In this document: positions 11,218 to 22,258 of the stretch, one piece after another
How positions within the stretch are numbered: position 1 is the stretch's first letter
Layout of the letters: the number at the start of each line of letters is the position of its first letter
Origin: Mycoemilia scoparia
Taxonomy: Eukaryota > Kickxellomycota > Kickxellomycetes > Kickxellales > Kickxellaceae
Length of the DNA stretch: 64,000 nucleotides
NCBI GenBank assembly: GCA_027575805.1
Contig: JANBPU010000005.1
Coordinates: forward strand, 1-64,000
Reading direction: 5' to 3'
Notes under the pieces: model-generated
What the model was told of the DNA's origin: nothing
The model's database searches: none
The model's input: the letters and a program-made list of their open reading frames with translations, nothing else
Made by a program: the position numbers and the translations under genes

Positions 11218-13338
11218 TTACATTGTTGCTTCTCTTACTTTTTTCTCATACTCTTCCTCGTCTAATAACTCAACTATAAATGATGCATTTGGCCACAGCT
11301 TGGCCTCGCTCAAAGCCTCGTATATTGTTTTTTGGCTGATTTCTAAACGATGGCGAGGGAATGTAGAAACCAAGTTAAAATCAAACACATGCTTATAGTC
11401 TGGATCTGGTGGCTGATCATTGTTAATGGTTTCGGGATTGTCGTTGGATTCGCTACTAGTGGACTCCTCAGACAGATCAGGTATTTCTGCAGTATCAGCA
11501 AATATGTATAAGTCTTCTACTGGATTATTGCCATCGAATTTACGAATGACTCTCTTGCCTGACTCCAGTCGGAACGAAATTTTTGTTACACGATCTTTGC
11601 TTCCTCCGGTTGGCTCAGGTTTTACCAGTGCCTTTTGTGCCCACCTGCGCCATTGAATCATCTTCTTTTCCATATTTAGTATCTCCTGCTCTTTTCGTTT
11701 TGCCTCCTCTCGCTCCATCCTCTCTCTTTCTTCAGCCTCCTGGGCCTGGCGTGCCCTCTCTAGATCTTGAGCTAAAGATGCCTCGTAGGCTTGTGCCTGT
11801 TGAGCCCTTAACTGCCTGTTGGCTTCAAGTTCGCTATTTTCCCTTTGCATAGACTGCTGAACATAATCATGTGTTAGTAGATGTTCCGGCATGGATGATA
11901 TTAAAGCTTCAGGAGTCATGTTCTCCAATCCGTCAATGCGAGACACCAATATTGGCTTCAGTTGATTGCCCAAAGTGCCACTTTCGCCTATATTCCTGAA
12001 TATAACAACGCCAACGAATGGGAAGCCAGAGACAGACAAAACTTCAGAGGCATTGAAGGCATCAGAGCTGTTTACTATTCCACCCCATAACAAAAATTTG
12101 TCTTGGTTGAAATAGTCGTTTATGGCGGGTGATGTAAATATGGTCCCTATATTGCAGTTGTGATCGTGTTCTGGTGAGACAAAAACTATGACAAGGCACT
12201 TTAGTTCAACCATGGCTTGTTGCAATGCCTCCTGGTATGAGCCATTGAAAAAGGTAGGATGTGAAGTTCCAAAGCAACGGTCAAGCCAGTCATTAAATGA
12301 TTCATTTGACCTGGCAGAAAAGGGATCTGATATAGGTGTTATGATGAAATCGGTGTTCATGAATACATTAGAAGGCGATGTTGATACTTCTTGGTTTGTA
12401 GGAGCATCCAATGAACCAATATATGGCGGGATACCACTGCTTTCGATATTGCGCTGGCCAGAGTAGGCCACTATATCGTTGCAAACATATGAAGTTTAAA
12501 ACGCTGATGCATAAACCCATGAAGAAATGTTCAGTAAATATAGATGATGCTTACGTATAGTCTTGACTAAGCAACGAACCATCTGGAGCGAAAGATCTAA
12601 TGGCCAAAGGTATAAAGGATACCACACAAATCCCTACACAAGTGACGACATTAAATGAACACTCAAATTTTGTTGTTTGGCTTCAAATGATATTATGATG
12701 TTATCTGGACTGCTTTTCAAATACTATTCTCTCATACATACGCTGTAGTCACCTTCTGACACGGATCTATTGAATAAATGCCAATTATGATTAATCCTTC
12801 AAATCCCCTTTAAACAAATTCCAATTGACATTTAATGACACTACTATTCTCTTTGACACCTACCCTCCATTTCTTTCTGATTCACTATTTGAAGCAATGC
12901 TGGCTGCGTCTCTTGATGGGAAAGCTGCGGGGTCATCCGATGTGGTCTGTGTTCGCCTTTGCCTTAAACCGCTATCTCCGAGTAAAGCATCTATACTCGG
13001 TGATGGTTCAGTACTCTCAAAAATACCATTATTTCCTTCGCTCATTAAAGCACTGTTAGATGGGTTTGAAAAGTGTTCCTGCAATGCATCCTAGTTAATA
13101 ATCAAATAAAGCATGTCAATGAAATCAATATATACAAAGTGTTTAATGGCAAGGCCGGTAGTATATACTGCATAGTGTCAAAACACACCTCAAGGTTCCA
13201 GCTGCAAGAGCTCAATACAGCCATTGCTGTTGTGATATCGTTGTTATTGGTGATGTTGCAGTATTGTGAAAGAGTTTCTCTTTGAGGGCTCTCCAAAGAA
13301 TCTAGCAAATGAAGGCCATTCTCATCCTCAGTAGGCAT
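11218..13338 (-). CDS. UAS-UBX domain protein (FAF2/Ucp10-like Cdc48 adaptor)
   Basis: Exons 13338-13189, 13090-12864, 12766-12742 (25-nt microexon), 12633-12555, 12470-11218 give 577 aa. FAF2-type proteins sit in ER/lipid-droplet membranes by a hydrophobic hairpin and recruit Cdc48/p97. The order matches: UBA-like N-terminus (1-50), Ser-rich linker, hydrophobic hairpin starting GFVWYPLYLWP (135-160), UAS thioredoxin-like domain (about 185-330, FNGSYQEALQQAMVELKCLV), Arg/Glu-rich coiled coil (about 365-435), and UBX domain (about 452-575, ISFRLESGKRVIRKFDG). The UBX loop that normally carries Phe-Pro-Arg shows STFPRHRLE. The microexon is required: without it the hairpin frame cannot be reached. 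It is divergent from UBE2W. Confidence 0.88.
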
Positions 13339-13722
13339 TTTAGAAAGCGCAACAATAAATAAGCGTCAATGGGGTTTGAATGTGTTGGTAATTTTGGTAC
13401 ACGTGTGCTGCGTGTACTATGAGGGGAGCAGTGTGTATGTAAAGAGCCAATATATTATAGAATAGATGAAAAGCGGGGAATCATAGCCACTAGGGTTTCA
13501 ACTACTGTGGAATCAAAGCGTGGCTTCAGAATGGCCCAAGAGATGTGTAATTTATGGGCCTCCGAAATTGTGTTCGTACATTTTTGAGTTTTTCCATAAA
13601 ACTATAAATTCCAACCTTTCCGCCTGACGTTATATGCTCGCTATCCTTTTAGTATTTCCAACTAATCCCAAATACTACTTTGAGAGTTTATATACAAGTT
13701 TGCCAAATCGCAACGCTAAAGT
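13339..13722. promoter_or_regulatory. Divergent promoter region, UBX gene / UBE2W
   Basis: The 384 bp between two oppositely oriented start codons, both of ubiquitin-system genes. No clear TATA box at a fixed distance; no other ORF. Confidence 0.45.
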
Positions 13723-14310
13723 ATGGACGTTATCCGCAACAGGAGATTACTCAAGGAGTTGAAAGCCTTCAAAAAGAACCCACCTTCCAACTTCAAGATA
13801 TTGCATGCCAATAACATCCACAGGTATGTTACCTTCCCCTCTCTAGCTAAGAAGCCAGCAAGGCTACAACTTCCATTAATCTAGCTAATCGTGCTTTTAT
13901 TCCTTATTTAACGATGATTTAATTTCTCTTGAATGTCCTTCTCCTATTAATGCACTTTTTATAGATGGATTGTTGAAATGACTTGCGCTAACAACACCAT
14001 CTATCAGGGTGAAAAATACAAGCTAGAGGTCCGATTCAGCGAATCATACCCAACTGAGGCGCCAGAGGTAGTTTTCATTAAACCAGCTCCAATCAACCCA
14101 CACATATACAGCAATGGCCATATTTGCATCAGTATCCTTAGCATCGAATGGACGCCTGCCCTAACTACTGAGGCACTCTTGGTCTCCATTCTATCAATGA
14201 TGTCTGACTGCAAAAAAAAGAAACGTCCCCAGGGCGACGAAGATTACTCCCGCCGTGCTGGACCCTCGCCCAGAGGCACTAAATGGGATTTCCATGACGG
14301 CAATGTTTAG
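13723..14310 (+). CDS. UBE2W: Ubiquitin-conjugating enzyme E2 W
   Basis: Exons 13723-13823 and 13965-14310 give 148 aa, the usual length of UBE2W (151). UBE2W attaches ubiquitin to the alpha-amino N-terminus of substrates with disordered ends. The signature NPHIYSNGHICISIL holds the catalytic Cys near residue 88; the family's unusual His-containing block replaces the HPN motif of other E2s. The start is followed by RNRRLLKELKAFKKNPP, the normal N-terminal helix, and the end KWDFHDGNV corresponds to the family's KWWYHDDTC tail. The intron is inserted in the Arg codon of HRW. UBE2W is missing from baker's yeast, so it is informative about the lineage. Confidence 0.93.
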
Positions 14311-14374
14311 GAGCACCCATTTGTGGTTGCAACACATATCACTATCTGACAATTATATACTGATTTAGGGCATA

Positions 14375-14491
14375 TGGGCGATTATTTTTGAAGAGTTAAT
14401 TTTTACCAGTAGGCCAGCTTCGACTTGCATACTGGCCAAGCCTACATTATCATTGATAGTATTAATTTAGCCTCTCAAAAATAGCTACTCA
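14375..14491 (+). mobile_element. MITE-like element, copy E (divergent interior)
   Basis: A 117-bp segment with family-like ends (TA|TGGGCGATTATTTTTGAAG and CTCAAAAATAGCTACTCA|TA). Its interior is largely unrelated to the other copies, although the length is conserved. It is either heavily decayed or a subfamily with a different core. Confidence 0.55.
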
Positions 14492-14604
14492 TATCTCTAC
14501 AAGCATTTTTTGCATTAGCATTTATTTTCAATAAAACAAAATTCACCTGTAAACCATTTTAATAAGAAACAAAAAACATTTAAAAGCTTCAAACAACAAA
14601 TGTA

Positions 14605-14722
14605 TCATGATTTTCGAAGTGTGATGACTATTTGCTAGTAAACGGTGATCACATATTAGGCTGCAATTGTCCCCTTGATAATTACTGGCCACCAAAAGGT
14701 GCCCTTCAAAAATTATGATCCA
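14605..14722 (+). mobile_element. MITE-like element, copy F
   Basis: The interior is close to consensus (TTTGCTAGTAAACGGTGATCA ... GGCCACCAAAAG) and the right end is intact (CCCTTCAAAAATTATGATCCA). The left TIR is mutated (ATTTTCGAAGTGTGATGAC). It lies about 40 bp beyond the antiporter stop codon, so it may overlap that gene's 3' UTR. Confidence 0.72.
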
Positions 14723-14761
14723 AATTGTAATATAATTTAAATGGCCAAGCTGTGGCGCATA

Positions 14762-16823
14762 TTACCTGGATGATCCAATGTTTAAATTTGTATACTCAGA
14801 ATAGCTTGATGATATCTGAATATGCCTCTGCTCTGGTTGATTTCTGTCGCCTGGGCGCTTAGATAAAGCTCTGAATCCATTGCGGCTACCATCAGCATTG
14901 GATGACAAAAGCGGTCTATGACTGGAAGATGGCTCGGTACATACAGAGGCAGCCTTTCCGTTCTGACTTCTACGGTAAGGCTTGTTAAGAACAGACTCCA
15001 AGAACTCGGCTGTTGGTGTCAAGGCACGATTAACAACGCCAGGAACTTGGATTCTGGTCTTTTTAATAGTTTGCCCAAGATATAGCATAGGTATTGTGAT
15101 TCCATGCACAATCACCGAAGTCACAACAGTGCTGGTCACAATAATAAAAATGACCTCCTTGCTGACTATATCTTGGGGACCAGCCTCGTGAATCTCGTAA
15201 TATATAACCATACAATAAAACATTGAGCCGACGCCGCTTGGTCCGAACCAGCCAGTGAAGACAGATTCTCTAAATGTCTTCAATGACGGTGTAAGAGGTG
15301 AAATGGCAAGAACAGCAGGCAGGCGCTTAAAAACAAGAATCATCAGAGAGGATGTAATCAGTCGAGCAGGAGTAATAAGAGGGTATGGGTTGTCGATATA
15401 GGACCTCCATGGTATAATTGTGCCAAAGTATACGAAGAAAGAAAGATTGAACAACATGTCTAGAATTTCCTGAAAATGCGCTTCTAATGTCTGTTCCCTA
15501 AACCAGTCGCTATAACATTGAAATGCAGCAAGAAACAAAGTCAATTATCAGTCATTCATCAACATTTGTTATATATGCATGTATACACAATACACATACT
15601 CCCAAGTAAGCGAGTTTCCAGCAATGAAGCAGGCAAGGATATCATCGCTGCCTATCATTGCGACTCCTCCGAGAATAAAAAACGTTAGTGCAATTGTGAA
15701 TGAAATGAATGACTCTTTATCTATCCAACCACGGTCCGTCGAATACCTGAGAAGGTGACGAGCGCCCCACCCAACAAAAAGACCAATCACAATAGACATG
15801 CCGATCTGCCAAAGCAGGGTTACTAGAGCCCACCGACTAATGGCCTCACCAAATTGGTATCGAAGCAGATACAGGGCAAAGTAGAGAAAAGGATAGCCCA
15901 ACCCGTCATTCGCACCGCTTTCGCAGCTGATTAGGTCACGGACATGCTTTGGCACATGCTTTTCTGCAAACTTGCCCTGGATGACCGAGTTGGCAAGCAC
16001 AGGGTCTGTCGGTGCGATGCATGAAGTTATGAGCAAAGCCTCGAGCTAAACGTTTGAGAATTCACACCTTCGAGTGTTAGAGTACAGCAATGCATGTGGT
16101 GGATGATACTCAAACATGGTGGCGGCCCTTTTGATACTTACGATTGATATGCGAAATATCAGGACCAGTATTATGCCAGAAAGAAGCCACCCCCAAATCA
16201 TAACTGGCCCAAGGAGCATCATCAGGGATTTGAGCTCTCTAACTATATACTTCCTTTAAACGGCATCAATTAAAAGCAGCCTGTTAATTTGGGTGTTGGG
16301 GCTTCGCTGCATTGTGCATTTAGTTTATATACTTTATAACAATATTCTAATATACTTTGGAAGGGTAACCCCGGCAGCCATCACCTGGATGCCGATAATA
16401 AAGCGCGAATATTCAAGGGTAAAGCGAGGAGTATCAGTCCAGTCAGCGGGGTCGATAAGATCCAATACGCTAGGCCCTATAATTACACCATAGGCCAAGG
16501 CAACCACTATAGCGCATTTAAGCAAGAATATTATATGGAGGTGAAGGGATCGTTCAATATGGTGCTATTAGCTATCAATCAAAGATACAAAAACACCATT
16601 CACAGTGGCTATCATATGGTATTTGACCCTTACATGCTTCAGAGAGATACAACCTCTCTTTGATAACCATAGAGAAAAGCCCAAATATCAGTGCATAGGC
16701 TCCTAGTGCCATTGGTATTGTAGCAGTCGGTCCGAGGTCAAACGGTATCCATCCTGCCAATATAGATGTACTTGAGAGCTGCTGTTGGTGGGAGTCATGG
16801 CTTTGATGGTTTAGCAAATACAT
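14762..16823 (-). CDS. Plasma-membrane Na+/H+ antiporter (Nha1/Sod2-like, CPA1)
   Basis: Exons 16823-16634, 16506-16356, 16253-16142, 16045-15600, 15509-14762 give 548 aa. Fungal antiporters of this family expel Na+ or K+ in exchange for protons. Conserved transport residues are seen in CIAPTDPVLAN (Thr164-Asp165-Pro166) and SGANDGLGYPF (Asn197-Asp198), with YLSEALVALAYGVIIGPSVLDL and LKSLMMLLGPVMIWGWLLSG in the earlier helices and TWDDWFREQT after exon 4. About 12 membrane segments can be drawn. The hydrophilic C-terminal tail is short (about 100 residues), as in S. pombe Sod2 and unlike the long Nha1 tail. The exon 2 acceptor was chosen because only it keeps the SEA-LVALAYG block contiguous with the family. 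Confidence 0.88.
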
Positions 16824-17918
16824 AAGCAGTTAGCAAGGACAGCGGGTTTGTTTCTGAACTTGACCAAACTTTCAAAGATATAAAACTACAAAGGTAACGC
16901 AAAGTAAGAATACAATAAAGAAAGAAAGATGAGAGCCACTATGGTTTATACAATTACTCAGTAAGATATGGGAAGGCTGCTAGCTATGTATATGCTGTTA
17001 AAAAATAGCCTTAGAGTCACGTTGAGTGTAACAGAAAATCACAAGAAGGGCACATTTGCAGAGCTGTTGATCCCGATACAGTTCCTTATGATCCATCCTT
17101 TTTGGTTGGTAATTAATGTTTAATGAACCTCATGTATAAATAACACTTGCAACTGAACCAACCACTAGTTGTGTTTACTTGAAAACATAAAGTGGGTGCT
17201 GAAGGTTTCAAAGGTACTTCAAAACTGTGGCATCACCATCATGTGTCTTGGTTAGTACTATAATCATATGATGTTGAATATTTCTCAGCTACAGCCGGGT
17301 AAGAAGGGCAAGCTTGGTTGCACACAAATTAAAAATATTCAAAATATTCAAAAACGGGTGGTGGAAAAAGAGAAGATTAAATAATTGTCAGAATCTCCTT
17401 TGAAGATGGACCAGAAGAATACCCTGGATAATAGCCAATAATCTGCCAGGCTCCAGCTGAAATGCATGACTATGGGCCGATTTGCAGGGAATGTATGAGG
17501 TTACCTATCTGTTTCCTTTTGACGGGGAACTTGCCAATATATTATTCCTAAGGAGGCAGCTGGATGCCACATACATTAGGAACTATGTTTACCAATTTAA
17601 CCTGTTGAACGAGAAGATGATTAAGCTATTTATTACTCCTAGGGAGGAAGCTGAATGCCACTTGACCTGTTGAACAAGAAGACAACTATACACTTTACAA
17701 TACCCCATAATTTTTTTCCCATTAGACTCCCTTGTAAACTATTTTTGAGATTTTTTATTTTCAGCCAATAATAGTAGTTGTGCAAGCTCTAACCAAATCC
17801 ATATTTAAACTGAAATTGTTGTCACTGTAATTTTCTTTTCATATTCAATTCAGTCCAAACCATACTCCCCCTAAATACTACCAGCTTGAAAAACACACCA
17901 ATAACAATTACATCAGCA
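16824..17918. other. Intergenic region between antiporter and MAP1
   Basis: About 1.1 kb between divergent starts. It contains the short repeat described separately. The 62-codon ORF over that repeat is not supported as a gene. Confidence 0.5.
17541..17685 (+). repeat. Two imperfect tandem units of a dispersed repeat
   Basis: Unit 1 (17541-17613) and unit 2 (17617-17685) share ATTACTCCTAAGGAGGCAGC-type sequence, then ATGCCAC and a terminal ACCTGTTGAACRAGAAGA. Unit 2 lacks about 30 bp that unit 1 has after ATGCCACATACATTAGGAAC. A third unit occurs at 19907-19976, so MAP1 lies between related units. Confidence 0.65.
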
Positions 17919-19292
17919 ATGGCAGATACGGTAGCCATGAAATTATGTGAAAGCAATGGTTGTGATAAGCCAGCAGCATTGCAATGTCCCAATTGCATTA
18001 AGCTTAAATTGGATCCAGTTTATTTTTGCTCGCAGGCATGTTTTTCTAAATCATGGGGTGAGCACAAGAGTCGTCATAATGTAGTTGATCCAGGTAAGTA
18101 AACTTTGTAACTATACATATGCTTATCCAATCAATGTGTGGTAAAGTAATGCAATATAAAATAATACAATCTTGTTTACGTGGAATGTATAGCTGCTACT
18201 TATGATCCATTCCCAAGTTTCAAGTATACTGGAGAGTTGAGGCCTGTATACCCATTGTCTCCTCGCCGCCCAGTTCCTGAGCACATTCCAAGACCTGATT
18301 ATGCATCTCTAGGCCGTTCAATTTCTGAAGAAAGAACTAGCCCACTTCACATTAAAGTATTGGGCAAAAAAGATATCGAAGGAATGCGTAAGGTTTGCAG
18401 ATTGGCTCGTGAAGTACTTGATGAAGCAGCTCGTGCCCTCAAGCCTGGAATAACTACTGACGAGATTGACCAAATAGTCCATGATGCATGTATCGTGAGA
18501 GATTCATACCCCTCGCCTCTAAACTATTACAATTTCCCAAAAAGCGTATGCACAAGTATTAATGAAGTTGTGTGTCATGGAATTCCTGACCGCCGGCCAC
18601 TGAAGGATGGAGATATAATTAACATTGATGTTACCCTTTATCATGGTGGATATCATGGAGATTTGAATGCTACATACACTGTTGGTGAAAATGTCGATGA
18701 AAAGGCCAAGGAATTGATTAAAACTACCAGAGAATGTATGGAAAAGGCTATTGCCATGGTCAAGCCAGGTACCAGATATCGTGATCTTGGTACTGTGATT
18801 GAAAAGCATGCAAAGAGCTGTGGTTTTTCTGTGGTTAAAACATATTGTGGGCACGGAATTCATAATTTGTTCCATTGTGGGCCTACTATTGCTCACTATG
18901 CAAGTAAGTACATTTTTAAAGGATATGTGAAAGATGAAGATGAAGGATACGTGGTCATTATTTACTATATCAATATTAATATTGTTTGAATAGAAAACAA
19001 GACGCCAGGTATAATGAAGGAAGGTCATTGTTTTACAATCGAACCAATGATTAATGAAGGAGAGTACCAAGATATTACTTGGCCTGATCAGTGGACTGCT
19101 GTTACAAAGGATGGCAAACGAAGTGCACAATTTGAACATACAATGCTTGTAACTAAATCTGGAGTTGAGATCTTGTAAGTTACTCGTTATTAAAAAGTTA
19201 TTTAAAAATATTGTTTTGTTAGCTAACTATTGATGTGCATTATTGTGTAATTTAGGACCGCACCACTAGCAGATTCTCCGCCTACATTTTAA
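17919..19292 (+). CDS. MAP1: Methionine aminopeptidase type 1
   Basis: Exons 17919-18093, 18193-18903, 18994-19174, 19256-19292 give 367 aa. It removes initiator Met from nascent cytosolic proteins. The N-terminal zinc-finger region that docks on ribosomes is intact (Cys10, 15, 23, 26, 37, 41, His49, His53). The pita-bread catalytic domain shows all expected ligands: Asp204 in INIDVTLY, Asp215 in YHGDLNATY, His279 in CGHGIH, Glu312 in FTIEPMI, and Glu in SAQFEHTM. The [10 protein letters not shown] loop is typical of type 1 enzymes. The last exon adds only [11 protein letters not shown]. Length and architecture match Map1p (387 aa). Confidence 0.95.
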
Positions 19293-19518
19293 TTAAATGT
19301 ACTAAAAAGAATTATTATTCCTTGTCTTTTTTCATGCCTTGTCTAAATGAATACAAAAGCTTGTTATACAACAGTAAATAGACACATAAGCAAATATTTA
19401 TGAGTGGATCAGGGAACAAATAAAGAAATTTGGCTAGTTTAATAATTTATATCAAATTATAAGCAACTAGTTTTCTAAATAATACAATAAAATAAACTGA
19501 ATCAAGCTATGAATTATA

Positions 19519-19572
19519 GTGCTTTTGAAGGGCGACCATTTAATAATAAATAATGGCTATTCATTTGGCTGC
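19519..19572 (+). mobile_element. MITE-like element, copy G (fragment)
   Basis: The left-end core CTTTTGAAGGGCGACCATTT and the following TTCATTTGGCTG are recognisable; the right half is missing or unrecognisable. Confidence 0.5.
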
Positions 19573-19906
19573 CTAAAGAGTACAATTTACTGTGATTAGG
19601 CTAAAGTTTACTTTAGCCGAAAAGATGTATATATAAATAGAAGGTTGAAAATTTTAGTTAAATATGTATCACTAATACTAATAAAAAGGCAACAAACTGA
19701 TTTGTATTATATTATCTAATATTATTTAATATTTAAAGAACGGGAATAAATTGCATGGTTATGGGTTTGGGGATACAAATAGCAATCCTCAAGATAAAGA
19801 TATCACATTAATAACATCTACAGTTTCTGGTGAAGTCATCTGAATTGATGATGCTAATCCTAGAGTTGAAGTGATACCAAACTTGTCATGTACGTTTCAT
19901 GCTTTG

Positions 19907-19976
19907 ATGATTAAGAATTTTATTACTCCTAAGGAGGCAGCTATATGCCACATACACTAAAGAATGTGTTTGCCAC
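19907..19976 (+). repeat. Third unit of the MAP1-flanking repeat
   Basis: ATGATTAAGAATTTTATTACTCC, AAGGAGGCAGCT, ATGCCACATACACTA and TGTTTGCCA match the 17541-17685 units. The unit is itself bracketed by a direct repeat (TACGTTTCATGCTTTG before it and TATGTTTCATGCTTTG after it). Confidence 0.65.
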
Positions 19977-20194
19977 TGTATGTTTCATGCTTTGTAAATG
20001 ATTTCGTAATCAGCAGCCCCATAAATAGAAGCGCAAAGCTCCCCTTGGCTTCATTGATCTGACTTTTTGTCAAATAAATTATCCAAGAGCTATTTACAAT
20101 TCCAACAGGCCTTACCCTAGAAACTACTGTGTCCTCGCCCCCTTAATACATTTTTATACTACTACAGACCTTATAACTTATCTGCACTATCTCA

Positions 20195-20998
20195 ATGAGC
20201 TCACAACAAAATCGGAACACAGATATAGATTACTCGAAGCTCCCAACCCTGCTCGAACTAAGGAACAAAGCCAAGTCCAATGATGTAGAACTTGATCCAT
20301 CGATCTGTCACAATATATCAATATTCCGGGGTAATAAAGCCACAACATATCCGTATATACTTGACAAGCCATCTAGAACCCCTGAATAACACGCCCAAAA
20401 ACATGCTATAATTTTTACTTACGGATTTCATGGATAGACATTATGAAAAGGTTGCGCAAGGTTGATGATAACATCATATTACAAGTGAACAACACCAACT
20501 CGACATCACCAGATGCCTGTAGGGCCTTGTTTGAAGTCATGGCTAATGCTTACACAAGGCGCGAAGAAGCCATACGATACTGCACAGGAGTAGGACCCAT
20601 TTTAAACACACGTTTGTCATGTAAACAAAAAGCGCATCTTGAGTGCGTAGTGTTACTAACAATGCCGTGAATGCCGCATTTACTAGATTATAGACGATGA
20701 TATAAACGAATTGAAGGCCAAAGACAAAAACGATTCGCAGATTTATAGCAAAGAGATGCTGGTAAGTGCTATTTGTTTACCCTGATATTTTATTGGAATT
20801 ATTATCCATAACTTAAAAATATGACATGCTACTTATCTCGGCCGAAATTGCATTGCGTATTTACAGAAACAATGGGTATTGAACGAAAGATTTGTTGAGG
20901 ACATTGTTCGTGATAGAAGCCTTTCTGTATTCAAGTCAAGATGTCAAGTATTTAACATCCCAAAAGATTTCAAGCCATTTCTTGAAAGGCCCAACTAG
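20195..20998 (+). CDS. MIX23: Mix23 / CCDC58 family mitochondrial protein
   Basis: Exons 20195-20330, 20438-20620, 20694-20761, 20867-20998 give 172 aa (human CCDC58 144, yeast Mix23 196). Mix23 is a small helical protein of the mitochondrial intermembrane space that supports Tim22/Mia40-dependent import. Matching blocks are CHNISIFRDIMKRLRKVDDNI (against the family's FxELLKxMRxIDDRI), an ALFEVMANAYTRREEAIRYC helix, and the C-terminal LKQWVLNERFVEDIVRDRSLSVFKSRC, which is the most conserved part. Conserved Cys residues are present in the first helix, in RYC and in FKSRC. The four exons join in phase. Start Met is the first in frame after a stop. Confidence 0.85.
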
Positions 20999-21181
20999 AC
21001 ATAATTACGCTTTTGCTGCAAACTTTGTGCAATGCTTACATTCAAAATAGTATATTGAACTTGGAGTTTGTCAATTTATAAAATACATATAAAATAGATG
21101 AAATGAATGTGTGGTGCTGGGCTTCTGAATATTGGGCTATGTATGTGGTGGATGGCAGTAATAGGCTTGATAGTGAGAAGA

Positions 21182-22258
21182 TCAATGTGCATTTTTAATT
21201 GTCCTGGCTGCATAGGATTGGATGTTCATCCGACTTGAGGCCACTGTTTGTTGTGGAGATGTCTGGAATACTGATAGCAAGTCGTTTAGCGTAATTACGC
21301 CAATAGGCCTGTTCATTGAATCAAGAATCCAGGCACGACGTGCCTTTGTTCTCAAAAGTCCCATCGTAACCTGGCTAATGGTAAACTCTTTACGGCAGAT
21401 GTATGGAGCAGAGATGCTGCAGTTGAGCCCAAAGAGGTAGGCCAAGACTGGTCGGCCAAGAAGGTTAATCTTGTCCTCAGTCAACCAGCGGAGGCTGGTG
21501 CCAGCAAGTTCAGTTACTAAGCGACCGTCGCCATCCAGTATACCAAGAGCACCCAGATGCAGGTCCCGTAGTTTTTGGAACCCATTCAAGGCAGTTTCCC
21601 TGATCTTTATGGTTGCCAGGTGAGAACTGTTGTCTGAGACAATAGCAGATGCGCCCTGAAGCTTGGCGATTTCAGACACAGCCAAGTCAAAGTATGCACC
21701 AAACTTGTGGTTGTTGTGGTTTAGGAATCGAAGAAGATCCGACTGTGTCAGACTGACTGGAGGGCTTTCATCGCCTTCCGACATATTGACCAAAACTCTG
21801 TGGCGACGGCATTCAGAAAAGAGAGCTAGCAGCTCGTCAAGAGACGAATTGATAGATATCACTGGTGGTTTCGAATGGGGCTTGCTGACTATGTTTGAAA
21901 CTGGCTCTTCGAGAACTGTTGGCCCCCTGGACTTGCCACCAAGCTCCTGGTGCTTAATCTCGTCATCCAGGCCATCCCAAGAAATGATGTGGTTGCGAAT
22001 ATCTTCAATGGTGACTAGGTCAACATACTTTCTTTTTCCACCGCTTTCCTCATATACGGGCAGGGAAAGCACGTCACCTTCAAGCATCAGCTTGAGCGCA
22101 GTGCTGATTGAATCATCCTTGCCAACATCAATGTACATGTGTATATCTCTCTTGAAGGACAGTACTTCTTGGACGGTAGAGTGTGACAGCACATCTCTTT
22201 CGGGGCTTTGGGGTATCATTGTTGGTGTATTTGGTGTACCAGTAAACACAAGAAACAC
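21182..22258 (-). CDS. Four-CBS-domain protein, Sds23/AMPK-gamma-like
   Basis: Single-exon 358-aa protein made almost wholly of CBS-type repeats: about residues 25-95 (VLSLPVYEES), 115-190 (SLDELLALFSECRRHRVLV then LTQSDLLRFL), 195-270 (GFQKLRDLHLGALGILD), and 285-345 (ARRAWILDSMNRPIGVITLNDLLSVF). Such proteins bind adenine nucleotides; fungal Sds23 restrains phosphatase and APC/C activity under low glucose, and AMPK gamma has the same build. I cannot decide between these from sequence alone; length and lack of a long N-terminus leave both possible. Met14 is an alternative start. Confidence 0.75.
   Translation of the reverse strand: MFLVFTGTPNTPTMIPQSPERDVLSHSTVQEVLSFKRDIHMYIDVGKDDSISTALKLMLEGDVLSLPVYEESGGKRKYVDLVTIEDIRNHIISWDGLDDEIKHQELGGKSRGPTVLEEPVSNIVSKPHSKPPVISINSSLDELLALFSECRRHRVLVNMSEGDESPPVSLTQSDLLRFLNHNNHKFGAYFDLAVSEIAKLQGASAIVSDNSSHLATIKIRETALNGFQKLRDLHLGALGILDGDGRLVTELAGTSLRWLTEDKINLLGRPVLAYLFGLNCSISAPYICRKEFTISQVTMGLLRTKARRAWILDSMNRPIGVITLNDLLSVFQTSPQQTVASSRMNIQSYAARTIKNAH

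Larger units (their letters stand above)
19293..20194. other. Intergenic region between MAP1 and MIX23
   Basis: About 900 bp, very A+T-rich after the MAP1 stop. It holds a decayed MITE (copy G) and the third unit of the 17.5-kb repeat; no gene is seen. Confidence 0.5.

Noticed and set aside
16514..16572. Earlier acceptor for antiporter exon 2 (giving a HHIERSLHLH stretch)
   Set aside because: It cannot be joined in frame to exon 1, whereas the acceptor at 16507 restores the family's contiguous helix.
17482..17673. 63-codon ORF over the tandem repeat
   Set aside because: The two repeat units are read in different frames within it, so it is not a conserved coding unit.
18519..19139. 206-codon minus-strand ORF opposite MAP1
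   Set aside because: It crosses MAP1 introns and exons without any conserved block; MAP1 is unambiguous on the other strand.
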